Source: Shewanella canadensis
GTDB taxonomy: Bacteria; Pseudomonadota; Gammaproteobacteria; Enterobacterales; Shewanellaceae
Direction: 5' to 3'
Assembly (NCBI RefSeq): GCF_003966225.1
Contig: NZ_RXNU01000026.1
Location: forward strand, 1-35,165
DNA: 35,165 nucleotides
Shown here: positions 8,420 through 17,347 of the stretch, in pieces
Layout: each line of letters opens with the position of its first letter
Position numbering within the stretch: position 1 is the stretch's first letter
Position numbers and translations under genes: made by a program
The notes under the pieces: model-generated
The model's input: only the letters and a program-made list of their open reading frames with translations
The model's database searches: none
Told to the model about the DNA's origin: nothing

Positions 8420-9379
8420 CTACTTTCTAAAGTTGTCTTGATTCGCTAGAAACCACTCGTAAGTAGCCTTTAGTCCTTTCTCTAATTCAATTGTCGCATT
8501 CCAACCTAAAGCGCTTAAACGAGAGACATTCATAAGTTTGCGAGGTGCACCGTCGGGTTTGGAGGAATCAAAAGCAATGTAACCTTCGTAACCAACCACC
8601 TTAGCCACTGTCTGAACTAGTTCGCTAATGGTGCAATCTAAACCCGTGCCTACATTTATATGACTTAGCATAGGCTCAGTGTTCGCTTCATAGGTTGCCT
8701 GATCAAGGTTCATAACATAGATAGAGGCTGCGGCCATATCATCAACATGTAAAAATTCACGCTTTGGCTTGCCTGATCCCCACGCTACGACTTGGGAATC
8801 ACCATTTAGCTTAGCTTCATGGAATCTGCGCAATAAGGCAGGGACAACATGCGAGTTTGCTGGATGGAAGTTGTCATTCTCGCCATACAAGTTCGTTGGC
8901 ATCACCGAGCGATAATTACGGCCATATTGTCGATTATAAGACTCACACATTTTAATGCCTGCAATCTTGGCAATAGCATATGGCTCATTCGTTGGTTCGA
9001 GTGTACCAGTCAGCAGTGCATCCTCAGTCATTGGCTGCTCAGCAAATTTGGGATAAATACAAGATGAACCTAAAAAAAGTAGATCCTGGACTCCCGCTTC
9101 ATGAGCACTGTGGATGATATTATTTTGAATGGTAAGATTTTCATAAATGAATTCTGCAGGGTACGTATTATTAGCAACAATCCCCCCTACTTTTGCAGCT
9201 GCAAGGTAAATTTGGTCAATCTTTTCAGCGATAAAAAAATCACGTACAGCCCGTTGATCAAGTAAGTCAAGTTCAGCTCGTTGGCGTTTGACAACTATCA
9301 CATCGCCACGTTGCTCCAATTGACGAGCAATTGCTGAGCCAACCATACCTCTGTGACCCGCAACAAATATTTTTTTCAT
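8420..9379 (-). CDS. fcl: GDP-L-fucose synthase
   Basis: It epimerises and reduces GDP-4-keto-6-deoxy-D-mannose to GDP-L-fucose with NADPH. The protein matches the E. coli enzyme throughout: GHRGMVGSAI cofactor loop, AAAKVGGI, LGSSCIYP, the catalytic YAIAK, SVMPTNLYG, and a C-terminal end in NQDNFRK. Upstream TTG and ATG codons at 9394 and 9391 would add a few residues without a ribosome site. The ATG at 9379 gives MKKIFVAGHRG and a 319-residue protein of family length, so it was chosen. It follows gmd by 75 bp. Confidence 0.95.
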   Translation of the reverse strand: MKKIFVAGHRGMVGSAIARQLEQRGDVIVVKRQRAELDLLDQRAVRDFFIAEKIDQIYLAAAKVGGIVANNTYPAEFIYENLTIQNNIIHSAHEAGVQDLLFLGSSCIYPKFAEQPMTEDALLTGTLEPTNEPYAIAKIAGIKMCESYNRQYGRNYRSVMPTNLYGENDNFHPANSHVVPALLRRFHEAKLNGDSQVVAWGSGKPKREFLHVDDMAAASIYVMNLDQATYEANTEPMLSHINVGTGLDCTISELVQTVAKVVGYEGYIAFDSSKPDGAPRKLMNVSRLSALGWNATIELEKGLKATYEWFLANQDNFRK

Positions 9380-9454
9380 TTCAGAACCCATCAAACTGTA
9401 AAAACAGAAAAGCTGAAAGCAGAACTCTTTCGGCCTAAATCTAATATGGACAAA

Positions 9455-10570
9455 TTACTCAACGGATACACTAATGTTATACCCATGACTTTTCAAAATA
9501 GCATGTTGTTTTGCTTTGCCTAAATCATTTTGGACCATTTCAGCACACATTTGCTCCACAGTAATTTCTGGTATCCAGCCCAGTTTAGCTTTAGCTTTAG
9601 ATGGATCGCCTAACAACGTTTCGACTTCTGCTGGTCGGAAATAACGAGGGTCAACCTTAACGATAACATCACCGACTTTTGATGCAGGAGCATTATCACC
9701 TTCAATAGCGGTTATTGTAGCAATTTCATTCATCCCGTCACCACTGAACTCGAGGGTTATCCCTAGCTCTAACGCTGACATACGAACAAACTCACGAACA
9801 GAAATTTGTTTACCTGTTGCAATAACAAAATCATCTGCCACGTCTTGCTGAAGCATCATCCACTGCATACGGACGTAATCTTTTGCATGACCCCAATCAC
9901 GGAGCGCATCCATGTTACCAAGGTACAAACACTTTTCTAAGCCCTGAGAGATATTGGCTAAGGCACGAGTAATTTTACGAGTTACAAAAGTTTCACCACG
10001 GCGAGGTGACTCATGGTTGAATAAAATACCGTTACACGCATACATGCCATAAGATTCGCGGTAATTAACCACTATCCAGTAAGCATACATTTTAGCTACG
10101 GCATAAGGTGAGCGAGGATGAAAAGGTGTGGTTTCCTTTTGAGGGATTTCCTGTACTTCACCGTATAACTCCGAAGTAGACGCTTGGTAGAATTTGGTTT
10201 TCTTTTCCATGCCTAAAAAGCGTATAGCTTCTAACAAGCGCAACGTACCAATAGCATCAACGTCAGCGGTGTATTCTGGCGCTTCAAAGGAAACCGCAAC
10301 ATGAGATTGTGCACCAAGATTATAGACTTCATCAGGTTGAACTTCTTTTAAAATACGAGTTAAGTTCGACGTGTCAGTTAAATCGCCATAGTGTAAGAAA
10401 AATTTTGGATTCGATTCATGACGATCTTGATAAATATGATCTACGCGTTGCGTATTAAAAGATGATGCTCGACGCTTAATACCGTGAACCTCATAACCCT
10501 TACCTAATAGAAGCTCTGCTAAATATGAACCATCTTGACCAGTAACACCTGTAATTAAAGCTTTCTTCAT
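9455..10570 (-). CDS. gmd: GDP-mannose 4,6-dehydratase
   Basis: First committed step from GDP-D-mannose to GDP-4-keto-6-deoxy-D-mannose. The 371 residues contain GVTGQDGSYLAELLL (NADP loop), the catalytic TSELYGEVQE and YAVAKMYAYW, NHESPRRGETFVTRKI, and the C-terminal YFRPAEVETLLGDP. A GGAG ribosome site sits 6-7 nt before the ATG. With fcl, gmm, manC and manB downstream it completes a fructose-6-phosphate to GDP-L-fucose route. No perosamine aminotransferase is present, so fucose (or another product of the 4-keto intermediate) is the expected sugar. Confidence 0.96.
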   Translation of the reverse strand: MKKALITGVTGQDGSYLAELLLGKGYEVHGIKRRASSFNTQRVDHIYQDRHESNPKFFLHYGDLTDTSNLTRILKEVQPDEVYNLGAQSHVAVSFEAPEYTADVDAIGTLRLLEAIRFLGMEKKTKFYQASTSELYGEVQEIPQKETTPFHPRSPYAVAKMYAYWIVVNYRESYGMYACNGILFNHESPRRGETFVTRKITRALANISQGLEKCLYLGNMDALRDWGHAKDYVRMQWMMLQQDVADDFVIATGKQISVREFVRMSALELGITLEFSGDGMNEIATITAIEGDNAPASKVGDVIVKVDPRYFRPAEVETLLGDPSKAKAKLGWIPEITVEQMCAEMVQNDLGKAKQHAILKSHGYNISVSVE

Positions 10571-10584
10571 TTTTACTCCAAATT

Positions 10585-11547
10585 TTAATTAAATACTTTT
10601 AAAAATACTCTTTTAACGATTGCTTCCCAAGAATAAACCTCAGACAAGTGTTTACGTCTTGAACGCAAATCTTCATCACCTAAAAGTAACTCAGGGATTG
10701 AATTCAAACTATCAACATTCAGATCGCTAAAATCCTCTACATACAAATAACCAGATTTATCCAAACCTAATCCTGCAAGCTCATCTGATAAAGAAGACTG
10801 AGATAAGATTAAGTCTCCATCATAATACATTTGAATAAATTTCAACTTGAAACCAGACAAAAATCTATCCTCTATCAAACCAAAACAACGGTGAGTGTTT
10901 TTGTTTACAGAACAGTTTACATCTGAAACACCATTATTAATGAAATTATTTAAAATCACTGAATTTGGAATTAATGATGCTCGTTTAGGTAACCAAAGGG
11001 AACTTCCACACCGTCTAAAATGCTTTGTTGATAAAGATTTCATCTTTTGACTATTTGATATATAAACCCCTGGCGGTTCACATATAAATTTACGGTTGTA
11101 CTTTTCTTCTGCTATACGCTTCTCACGATGACTCAATAACAAAACATGTTCAGATAAATCAAAAGCCCGCCGAAAAATACTTTCGGATGCGAATCGATAT
11201 AAAAATTCTATATGGGGCTTACTTTTGAATTCAAAACTGCAGAATAAATTATGAACAATAAATAAATTAGGCTTTAAATAGTCACAAAGAGAACTCAAAG
11301 ACTCATGAGACACTATGACAAAAGTGTCTTTTGCCTTAATTATATAATCATTCGAAAAACCAATTGGTGTTCGACTCCATACAGGAAATAAACTACCTAA
11401 AGATCTTTTAACATGAACGGGATAAACATTTACCTCGTAGCCAATATTTTTTAAAGAAACCACAAAGTTTTTATCGTATATAGCCTGTCCCTCATCTACA
11501 CCATCAAATGGAAGACAAAAATAACTAATAACAATTTTATTTTTCAA
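10585..11547 (-). CDS. Putative glycosyltransferase (GT4-like, GT-B)
   Basis: About 320 residues with no exact family match that I can name. Support comes from a glycosyltransferase-like N-terminus (KIVISYFCLPFDG), a short EPPGVYIS segment in the middle, and a C-terminal YSWEAIVKRVF typical of GT4 enzymes. Two starts are possible. ATG at 11562 has no ribosome site; TTG at 11547 has GGTGGAG with a 6-nt gap, so TTG is preferred. The gene then overlaps its upstream neighbour by 11 nt. It is strongly AT-rich like the rest of the core. It presumably adds one sugar to the lipid-linked repeat unit; donor unknown. Confidence 0.6.
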   Translation of the reverse strand: MKNKIVISYFCLPFDGVDEGQAIYDKNFVVSLKNIGYEVNVYPVHVKRSLGSLFPVWSRTPIGFSNDYIIKAKDTFVIVSHESLSSLCDYLKPNLFIVHNLFCSFEFKSKPHIEFLYRFASESIFRRAFDLSEHVLLLSHREKRIAEEKYNRKFICEPPGVYISNSQKMKSLSTKHFRRCGSSLWLPKRASLIPNSVILNNFINNGVSDVNCSVNKNTHRCFGLIEDRFLSGFKLKFIQMYYDGDLILSQSSLSDELAGLGLDKSGYLYVEDFSDLNVDSLNSIPELLLGDEDLRSRRKHLSEVYSWEAIVKRVFLKVFN

Positions 11548-12538
11548 GAATATCTCCACCATATAACAATTTAATAAATTCTGACTTATTTCGTTTTTTC
11601 AAGAAATCGATTCTTGATATCAAACTATATTGATAAAAAACATCATCAAGCAGGACATTAATAGTTTTGTTAATATTAGCTGCCGAAGATTCCTTTACGA
11701 ATACATTTATTCCCAACTCAATAGCAAAATCACTTAAAACACCTTCAGAAATAAATAGTACTTTTTTATTATAAGCGACAGCGTTTATAAACATACCTGA
11801 AGATCCGAGATGATTGTCATAAACACAAGAAACAACATCTGAATTTTCGATATATTTTGCTAACACCTCGTCTGTTACACGTTGATTCTCCTGAAAAACT
11901 TTTAAGTTAGTCGTTAATAAATATGAATCCAACATTTCAGAGACGTCAACAGATTGTTCACCCACTAAAAAAACATGTATATCTTCAAAATTTGAGTCGC
12001 ATAAAAGCTGTTCAAGAGCAACCAGTATCTTATCAATGCACTTTCTTGAATCTAAATACCCGGCAATTAAAACCTTAGGTATAGTAAGGGCTCTAGTCGT
12101 AACGTCGAAATCATATGGAATCAAGATAGGATCTGGCAAATATAAAAACTTCGATCTTAATGAAGGAATAATTATACGTTCAGGCTTCTCTAAATAAAAC
12201 AACCTGATATTGAGAGCAGAAAGCAAATATATGGAAAGCTTACTTAAACAGACTTTAAAAAAACCAGAATTGATATTAAAGCCGTAATAAAAGATAGAGC
12301 TAACATTGACATTTTTAAAAAAAGCCGTCAATAGAGATTGAATAATATGCTTTTCACCATGCAAAAAGCATAAGTTTATTTTGTTACCATTGGTTGATGA
12401 CAAAATTAATTTTATCAAAGCCAAGAAACTTTTAAAGTCAGACGTTAAGATAATATGTCCTTCATAATCAGACCTTTGTTTGAACATTTCAACATAGTTC
12501 AAAAAGTGACCATTTAGGTTTGGTACAACAAAATACAT
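11537..12538 (-). CDS. Putative glycosyltransferase (GT-B, GT4-like)
   Basis: A 333-residue soluble protein. The second half looks like the donor-binding Rossmann domain of GT4 enzymes: IPKVLIAGYLDSRKCIDKIL, HVFLVGEQ, LAKYIENSDVVSCVYDNHLG and SSGMFINAVAYNKKVLF. The acidic residue usually seen in the EX7E segment is not obvious. It starts with ATG directly after the acetyltransferase TAA, with GGAG 6 nt upstream. Its role in assembling the repeat unit is inferred from position and fold. Sequence divergence and AT richness fit a strain-specific O-antigen gene. Confidence 0.65.
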   Translation of the reverse strand: MYFVVPNLNGHFLNYVEMFKQRSDYEGHIILTSDFKSFLALIKLILSSTNGNKINLCFLHGEKHIIQSLLTAFFKNVNVSSIFYYGFNINSGFFKVCLSKLSIYLLSALNIRLFYLEKPERIIIPSLRSKFLYLPDPILIPYDFDVTTRALTIPKVLIAGYLDSRKCIDKILVALEQLLCDSNFEDIHVFLVGEQSVDVSEMLDSYLLTTNLKVFQENQRVTDEVLAKYIENSDVVSCVYDNHLGSSGMFINAVAYNKKVLFISEGVLSDFAIELGINVFVKESSAANINKTINVLLDDVFYQYSLISRIDFLKKRNKSEFIKLLYGGDILEK

Positions 12539-13072
12539 TTAAACTCCAAAATATACATTGTAATTATGAGAAAAACTTGGATTACACTCTCGGCGTCTAA
12601 TAAACTTTGCAGGGACTCCACCATAAACACAGTTTCTTGGTACGCTTTTTGTCACGACACTGCCAGGCAAAATAACTGCATTGTCATCGATAATAACTCC
12701 TGGCATAATTAATACATAAGGAAAAACTACAACTCCATCACCAAGTGTTATTTTTGACCCGACGCTTTTAAAAAAGTCATCATCTAAATCATGCCCCAAA
12801 CTAAACAACTTTGAGCCTCTCCCAATCATACAATTTTTACCTATTTCAACATGACAGCGAGAATCTATTAAAGATCCAGCATTGATTGTCGTTCCTTCCC
12901 CAATTTTCATACGAGTAGGTAAAATAAACCTTACAGCTGAATGTATCGTGATATTTTTTTCAACCTCAGAGTTGAACATTCTTAAAATAAAATTTGAAAA
13001 TCTAAAAGATGGACTTAAAGACATCATAAAACTGACCAAAACACCAGGTAGACAATAAAAACGTTTTTTCAA
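12539..13072 (-). CDS. Hexapeptide-repeat acyltransferase (WcaF/maltose O-acetyltransferase type)
   Basis: A 177-residue left-handed beta-helix protein. Hexapeptide repeats are visible from about residue 50: MKIGEGTTINAGSLI, VEIGKNCMIGRGSKL, ITLGDGVVVFPYVLI and VIIDDNAVILPGSVVTKSV, ending in the classic YGGVPAKFIRRR. The LGHD in the middle supplies the usual catalytic histidine. It should transfer an acetyl group from acetyl-CoA to a sugar hydroxyl of the repeat unit. It lies between wzy and a glycosyltransferase gene, spaced by 1 nt or less. Confidence 0.85.
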   Translation of the reverse strand: MKKRFYCLPGVLVSFMMSLSPSFRFSNFILRMFNSEVEKNITIHSAVRFILPTRMKIGEGTTINAGSLIDSRCHVEIGKNCMIGRGSKLFSLGHDLDDDFFKSVGSKITLGDGVVVFPYVLIMPGVIIDDNAVILPGSVVTKSVPRNCVYGGVPAKFIRRRECNPSFSHNYNVYFGV

Positions 13073-13073
13073 A

Positions 13074-14054
13074 TTACACTCCTAATATTGTTTGATATGG
13101 TAAATAAGAACCATTTTCTAGACTTGACTTTAACATCAAACTATAACTATAAAGAAAAAGCATAACAAGATAAAAAAACCAATGCCCAACTTTTAACTTG
13201 AAGAAAAAACGGGACCAAGTTAAAAAGCAAAATGGGATGTAAAAATACCAACATAACCGAGCTAAAGCCGAGTCAAAGTTTAAAAGAATGATATTCAATA
13301 TAATACCGACTAGAATCAAATAATAGTGTTCTAAATTATCACTTTTATTCAGTGATATTATGAAAAGCAAAAAAACAGATAAAACTGAAAGCAAGCCATA
13401 ACTGGATCCTGAATTATAAAAGCTCAATGTAGGGAAAAAAGGTATAAATAATGAAAATATTGAATCAAAATAAACTGCCAGAATAACGAGAGACGTTAAA
13501 ATACATAGTTTAACGAGTCTATTTCCAAACCACAAAACAATAATCATCAAAAGAAATACTATAGCAGAAGAATGAAATCCAACCGCTACCATTAGAACTA
13601 AGAAGGCCTTAATGTCTCGTCTTAAATATAATAGATATCCTAAAATACAAAATGACAAAGCAACCTCTTGCCTAATTACTGAAAAAGATTCAATAAAGAA
13701 AAAAGGAAGTGAAATATAACAAACTATAAACGAAAGTTTACGCTCCAAATAAAACACTAACAACAAAGGAAGAATTGTAAGAAATGCATATATAAGGAAA
13801 ACATAATTTACACTACCAAGAAACCTTGAAATATCAAAAATTAAAGAAGATAAATATTCAAAGTTATCATATCCATATTTGAAAGCCTTAGAATAGGACA
13901 TATAATCCCATCCAACATCATACCTCAGAGCTAAAATTAAAAAAATAGTCAACAACATGTAGAAGCCAACCAGCATTTTCAATGACGATCTGTGCGTATT
14001 ATATAATAGTAAAAATAAAAACATAAATGGCATATAATAAACAAAAACTGTCAC
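13074..14054 (-). CDS. wzy: O-antigen/exopolysaccharide polymerase (EpsG-like Wzy)
   Basis: A very hydrophobic 326-residue protein with about nine or ten predicted membrane helices. It shows EpsG-family marks: LRYDVGWDYMSYSKAF in the first loop, SVIRQEVALSFCILGY in the middle and GFHSSAIVFLLM after it. Its place in a cluster with Wzx and Wzz supports the role of polymerase joining lipid-linked repeat units on the periplasmic side. It is among the most AT-rich genes of the window. Family assignment is good; the exact linkage cannot be read. Confidence 0.85.
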   Translation of the reverse strand: MTVFVYYMPFMFLFLLLYNTHRSSLKMLVGFYMLLTIFLILALRYDVGWDYMSYSKAFKYGYDNFEYLSSLIFDISRFLGSVNYVFLIYAFLTILPLLLVFYLERKLSFIVCYISLPFFFIESFSVIRQEVALSFCILGYLLYLRRDIKAFLVLMVAVGFHSSAIVFLLMIIVLWFGNRLVKLCILTSLVILAVYFDSIFSLFIPFFPTLSFYNSGSSYGLLSVLSVFLLFIISLNKSDNLEHYYLILVGIILNIILLNFDSALARLCWYFYIPFCFLTWSRFFFKLKVGHWFFYLVMLFLYSYSLMLKSSLENGSYLPYQTILGV

Positions 14055-14079
14055 AAATTGATACCTATAGCAAAATTAT

Positions 14080-15045
14080 TTAAAGGTCATAAGGGATTAT
14101 CATTTCTGGATATCGTTCACCAGCTTGTATATATGTCCTATTAATATATATAGGTTTACCATATGCTAATAAACGTTCTATTTTAGTAAGCCAACCAGTT
14201 GTAGGAGTCTGATACACTATTATTCCAATAGAGTCCAAGATGATATTATCTAAATGTTCATCTTTTAAACTACCAATAACTTTTACTTTGTCTGTAGACA
14301 AATGAACATAATCATCACTACCAAATCCAGAAATACACAATTTTTGATTTTCTACAAAATTTAACTTATCAAAATTTTCAATCAATTTTAACATACTTTT
14401 TAGTGTCGGCGGATTATAAAAACTCCCGAACGCGACAAAATATTGACCATACTCATTTTGATATTCATTTGATGTTTTGACAGGTTTAAATTTTTCGCTT
14501 GAACAATACTCCAATAAACTTACATTGTCATTGAATACTCTCGATATTTGTGCATCAAATTCAGAAATAACAACTATATTTTTTGCAGATAACATCGATC
14601 TTTTAATAAACAAATAACATTGGGCATCATCACTTAGATTCTGATTCGAAACACAAAACTCAATATTGTGAGGATACAAACTGAACTCTACAGACAAATG
14701 ACAAAGAATATCACCTATAAAAATTGTATAATTAGCTCCCTGCTCTAAAACGATAGAATCGAATGAAAGTTTGTCAACATCTAGCTTTAAAATATAAACA
14801 TAGCAGATAGTATATTTTATTTTATTCTTAAAGACTAAACCTTTTGTCCTAAACAGCAAATGGAAAAAATGTAAAAATATAGAAAATGGATGAAGCAAGA
14901 TTTCTTTCTTAAAGTTTATCTCGCCTACACAAATATTTTTAACACCATTACTTTTTATTAAAAAATTATATATCTGTTTACTTCTTAGAGTTCCACCATT
15001 AGGTTCACCATTAAAATCAAACGCTGGGAAATACAAAATTGACAC
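14080..15045 (-). CDS. Putative glycosyltransferase (GT-B)
   Basis: A 321-residue protein opening MSILYFPAFDFNGEPNGGTLR, an N-terminal acceptor-domain start seen in GT4-type enzymes (glycine-rich loop). The second half reads YFVAFGSFYNPPTLKSMLKL, LCISGFGSD, VKVIGSLKDEHL and PTTGWLTKIERLLAYGKPI, the donor-domain pattern. It ends soon after that motif, slightly short for the family. The gene lies between the EpsG-type polymerase and the GPS-motif protein. The donor sugar is unknown. Confidence 0.7.
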   Translation of the reverse strand: MSILYFPAFDFNGEPNGGTLRSKQIYNFLIKSNGVKNICVGEINFKKEILLHPFSIFLHFFHLLFRTKGLVFKNKIKYTICYVYILKLDVDKLSFDSIVLEQGANYTIFIGDILCHLSVEFSLYPHNIEFCVSNQNLSDDAQCYLFIKRSMLSAKNIVVISEFDAQISRVFNDNVSLLEYCSSEKFKPVKTSNEYQNEYGQYFVAFGSFYNPPTLKSMLKLIENFDKLNFVENQKLCISGFGSDDYVHLSTDKVKVIGSLKDEHLDNIILDSIGIIVYQTPTTGWLTKIERLLAYGKPIYINRTYIQAGERYPEMIIPYDL

Positions 15046-15057
15046 TTTACATATCCT

Positions 15058-15915
15058 TCAATTATTCGTCCATGAGGACTTAGAAACTATATTTAATTGA
15101 ATACCATTTTCCTTGCACAGATTTTTTACATGTGGAATCAATTTACTAACTGTTTCAGCCTCACCATCTATCATCGTAACCTGGTTAACCTTCAAACCAA
15201 TACTATATTTGATAAATAGCGACAAGTTCCTATATAAATCGTGTACCTTTGAAGATATCGAATTTCTTAACAGCGCATTGGCAACATCAATCTTTAATTT
15301 TCTGAAAAAATTAGTGTTAATTTGATTGACGTTAGCTTCGTTTTTCTTACACTCCATATAGTGGGTATTAATGCCATTGTTATCAGCTATATCCCATCCA
15401 ACTGTAGTTATCGTACTAGGTTTACAATTAATCAAGAATGGTAAGACACATTCATACATTATACCTGGGCCCCAGTTGACTACCGGCCCAAAAATGAATT
15501 GCTGTCTAAATATTTCACTGTTGAAATGTGAAACGACATTACCAGCCATAGAGTCAGATAGGGTATCAGATGACTTTACTGTATATACAAGATCACTATT
15601 AACAAATCCAAACCAACGTTTTTCATAGGCACCTAAACCAAAAATAACCTTAGGCTTATCTTTCTTATACTTATACTTATACTTAATCAAATTTACTTCA
15701 TTTAAAACATGAACATCACAAAGTTCACCGACAAATTTTACACTTTGTTTTACACAAAAAACAACTGGTTTATTATCCTTTGGATATCCATCATACACAG
15801 CTTTCCAATTTTCCATCGATGGACCGCATGTTATTACTAAAACATCTTTACCTAAAATATCAGATCTTAACGAATCTAACAACTCCTGTTCTAGTTGACC
15901 AAATTTTCTCATCAT
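15058..15915 (-). CDS. GPS-motif protein, DUF115/MptE/GT42-like; candidate CMP-sugar transferase
   Basis: I cannot name this 285-residue protein exactly. It begins DVLVITCGPSMENWKAV, with the GPS loop at 31-33, and later has NWGPGIMYECVLPFLI followed by STITTVGWDIADNN (172-176 core). The same layout (strand-GPS loop early, Gly-rich helix and strand-hG-D late) is found in the DUF115/Maf proteins, MptE-like enzymes and GT42 sialyltransferases. It lacks a signal peptide or membrane segment. It overlaps wzx as ATGATG. A related domain is fused to the aldolase at 18748-20367. A hexamer repeat encodes the run KYKYKYK near residue 79. A transferase using the CMP-sugar made by the cluster is my inference. 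Confidence 0.5.
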   Translation of the reverse strand: MMRKFGQLEQELLDSLRSDILGKDVLVITCGPSMENWKAVYDGYPKDNKPVVFCVKQSVKFVGELCDVHVLNEVNLIKYKYKYKKDKPKVIFGLGAYEKRWFGFVNSDLVYTVKSSDTLSDSMAGNVVSHFNSEIFRQQFIFGPVVNWGPGIMYECVLPFLINCKPSTITTVGWDIADNNGINTHYMECKKNEANVNQINTNFFRKLKIDVANALLRNSISSKVHDLYRNLSLFIKYSIGLKVNQVTMIDGEAETVSKLIPHVKNLCKENGIQLNIVSKSSWTNN

Positions 15916-17165
15916 AATTTTATTAACTTTATCTTCTTAACATAAAATGGGCTAAGCAGGTTTAATATGCCAATATTTCTTGTGCTAGGTAAAACTAAAT
16001 ATAAGACAACACCACTTAAAATTAGAGTAAACAATGTAGCTAACGCGGCACCTAGCGCCCCATAGGCTGGAATAAAAATAAAATTCAACAAAACATTAAC
16101 AACCAAACCAAACAACGCCCTTACTGGGGCTAATGATTGTCTATCATAAAAAACGAGCAACATACCATTAAAAACTGCTATAAATGAAAACGGAATACTC
16201 ATAGCCAAAATAAAAACCAAACTAGTAATATTTACATACTTCTCACCAAACATAATAGTTACTACATCCGCCCCAAAAAAAATAAAAAACAAAGATAAAA
16301 ATAATGATGCATAAAATGTCATACAAATATAGCCTTTTAAAACATCAATATATTTACTTTTATTTCTTTTCAAACCAACTAAGAAAGGTAGGGCAGTAGC
16401 ACATATAGCTGTTGGTATTACACTTAATGGTTCAACTAACTTCAACACGACACTATAATCAGCTAGTTGTTCAGCAGATGCCAAAGATGCCAACATTAAC
16501 TGGTCTATTCTATTATAGGCAAACACTATAAGTCCCGACACAAAAAGAGGAAATGTTTTCTTTGTAAAATACAACCAGTTCCTAAACTTAAAAATAAATA
16601 TACGTTGGGCTTTATCTTCTCTAAAAATGTAAAATAGCAATTGAAAAGCTAACATTTCAAATGCTAAAACAAGAAACATAACCTCTATCGATTCTATATA
16701 TAAGATAACAAAAATCTTAGCAAAAAACGATAAAAGAGAAACAATGAATCTAAATATAAACACCTTACGCTGTTTATAATCGCATTCAACATCCCAAAGT
16801 GAAGTTTCAAAAATATTGAATAAGAAAACAAAAAAAGATGAAACAACATAAATATTTAGATAACTTAGGGAATCTAAATATAAAAACAGAAAACCACTAA
16901 AAACAAAGAATACAATTAATTTGTTCACAAAAAAAACAACTAAAAACCTACGTTTAAATGCCTCTCCATATAATGATTTATATTTAATGTATATAGATCT
17001 CGAGTTAAATGAAGACAAGCTCCACAAGTTGAATAAAAGCATTGAAACAATCGAATACATAGCAATGTCTTTCTTATCAAAAAACCTTGCAATCAAAATA
17101 AAAGGTATCAAACCAAATAGAATTTGAATACCCCTTTCAGAAAGAGCCCACAGAGTATTATTCAC
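15912..17165 (-). CDS. wzx: Wzx-type polysaccharide flippase
   Basis: A 417-residue membrane protein of the MATE/PST superfamily with about twelve hydrophobic segments. It starts NNTLWALSERGIQILFGLIP, the usual Wzx N-terminus, and has FPLFVSGLIVFAYNRIDQLML in the middle and ALGAALATLFTLI late. It would flip lipid-linked repeat units to the periplasm, where the polymerase joins them. The start is GTG at 17165. A 182-bp AT-rich gap without a gene separates it from the KdsB-like gene. The last 4 nt overlap the next gene. Confidence 0.9.
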   Translation of the reverse strand: MNNTLWALSERGIQILFGLIPFILIARFFDKKDIAMYSIVSMLLFNLWSLSSFNSRSIYIKYKSLYGEAFKRRFLVVFFVNKLIVFFVFSGFLFLYLDSLSYLNIYVVSSFFVFLFNIFETSLWDVECDYKQRKVFIFRFIVSLLSFFAKIFVILYIESIEVMFLVLAFEMLAFQLLFYIFREDKAQRIFIFKFRNWLYFTKKTFPLFVSGLIVFAYNRIDQLMLASLASAEQLADYSVVLKLVEPLSVIPTAICATALPFLVGLKRNKSKYIDVLKGYICMTFYASLFLSLFFIFFGADVVTIMFGEKYVNITSLVFILAMSIPFSFIAVFNGMLLVFYDRQSLAPVRALFGLVVNVLLNFIFIPAYGALGAALATLFTLILSGVVLYLVLPSTRNIGILNLLSPFYVKKIKLIKL

Positions 17166-17347
17166 AATAAAAACTCAAATAATTACGGTAATAAAGTATG
17201 TTATTTTATATTATGAAATTCAGGCTAATTGCTATATAACACCTTTCATAACTTCAATCACACTATAACCTTATAAAATTTTATCTTGACATATTATTCA
17301 ATTTGCAACCAAATAACAATCAAGGCTTAGCACTTCAAACAAGCCTA

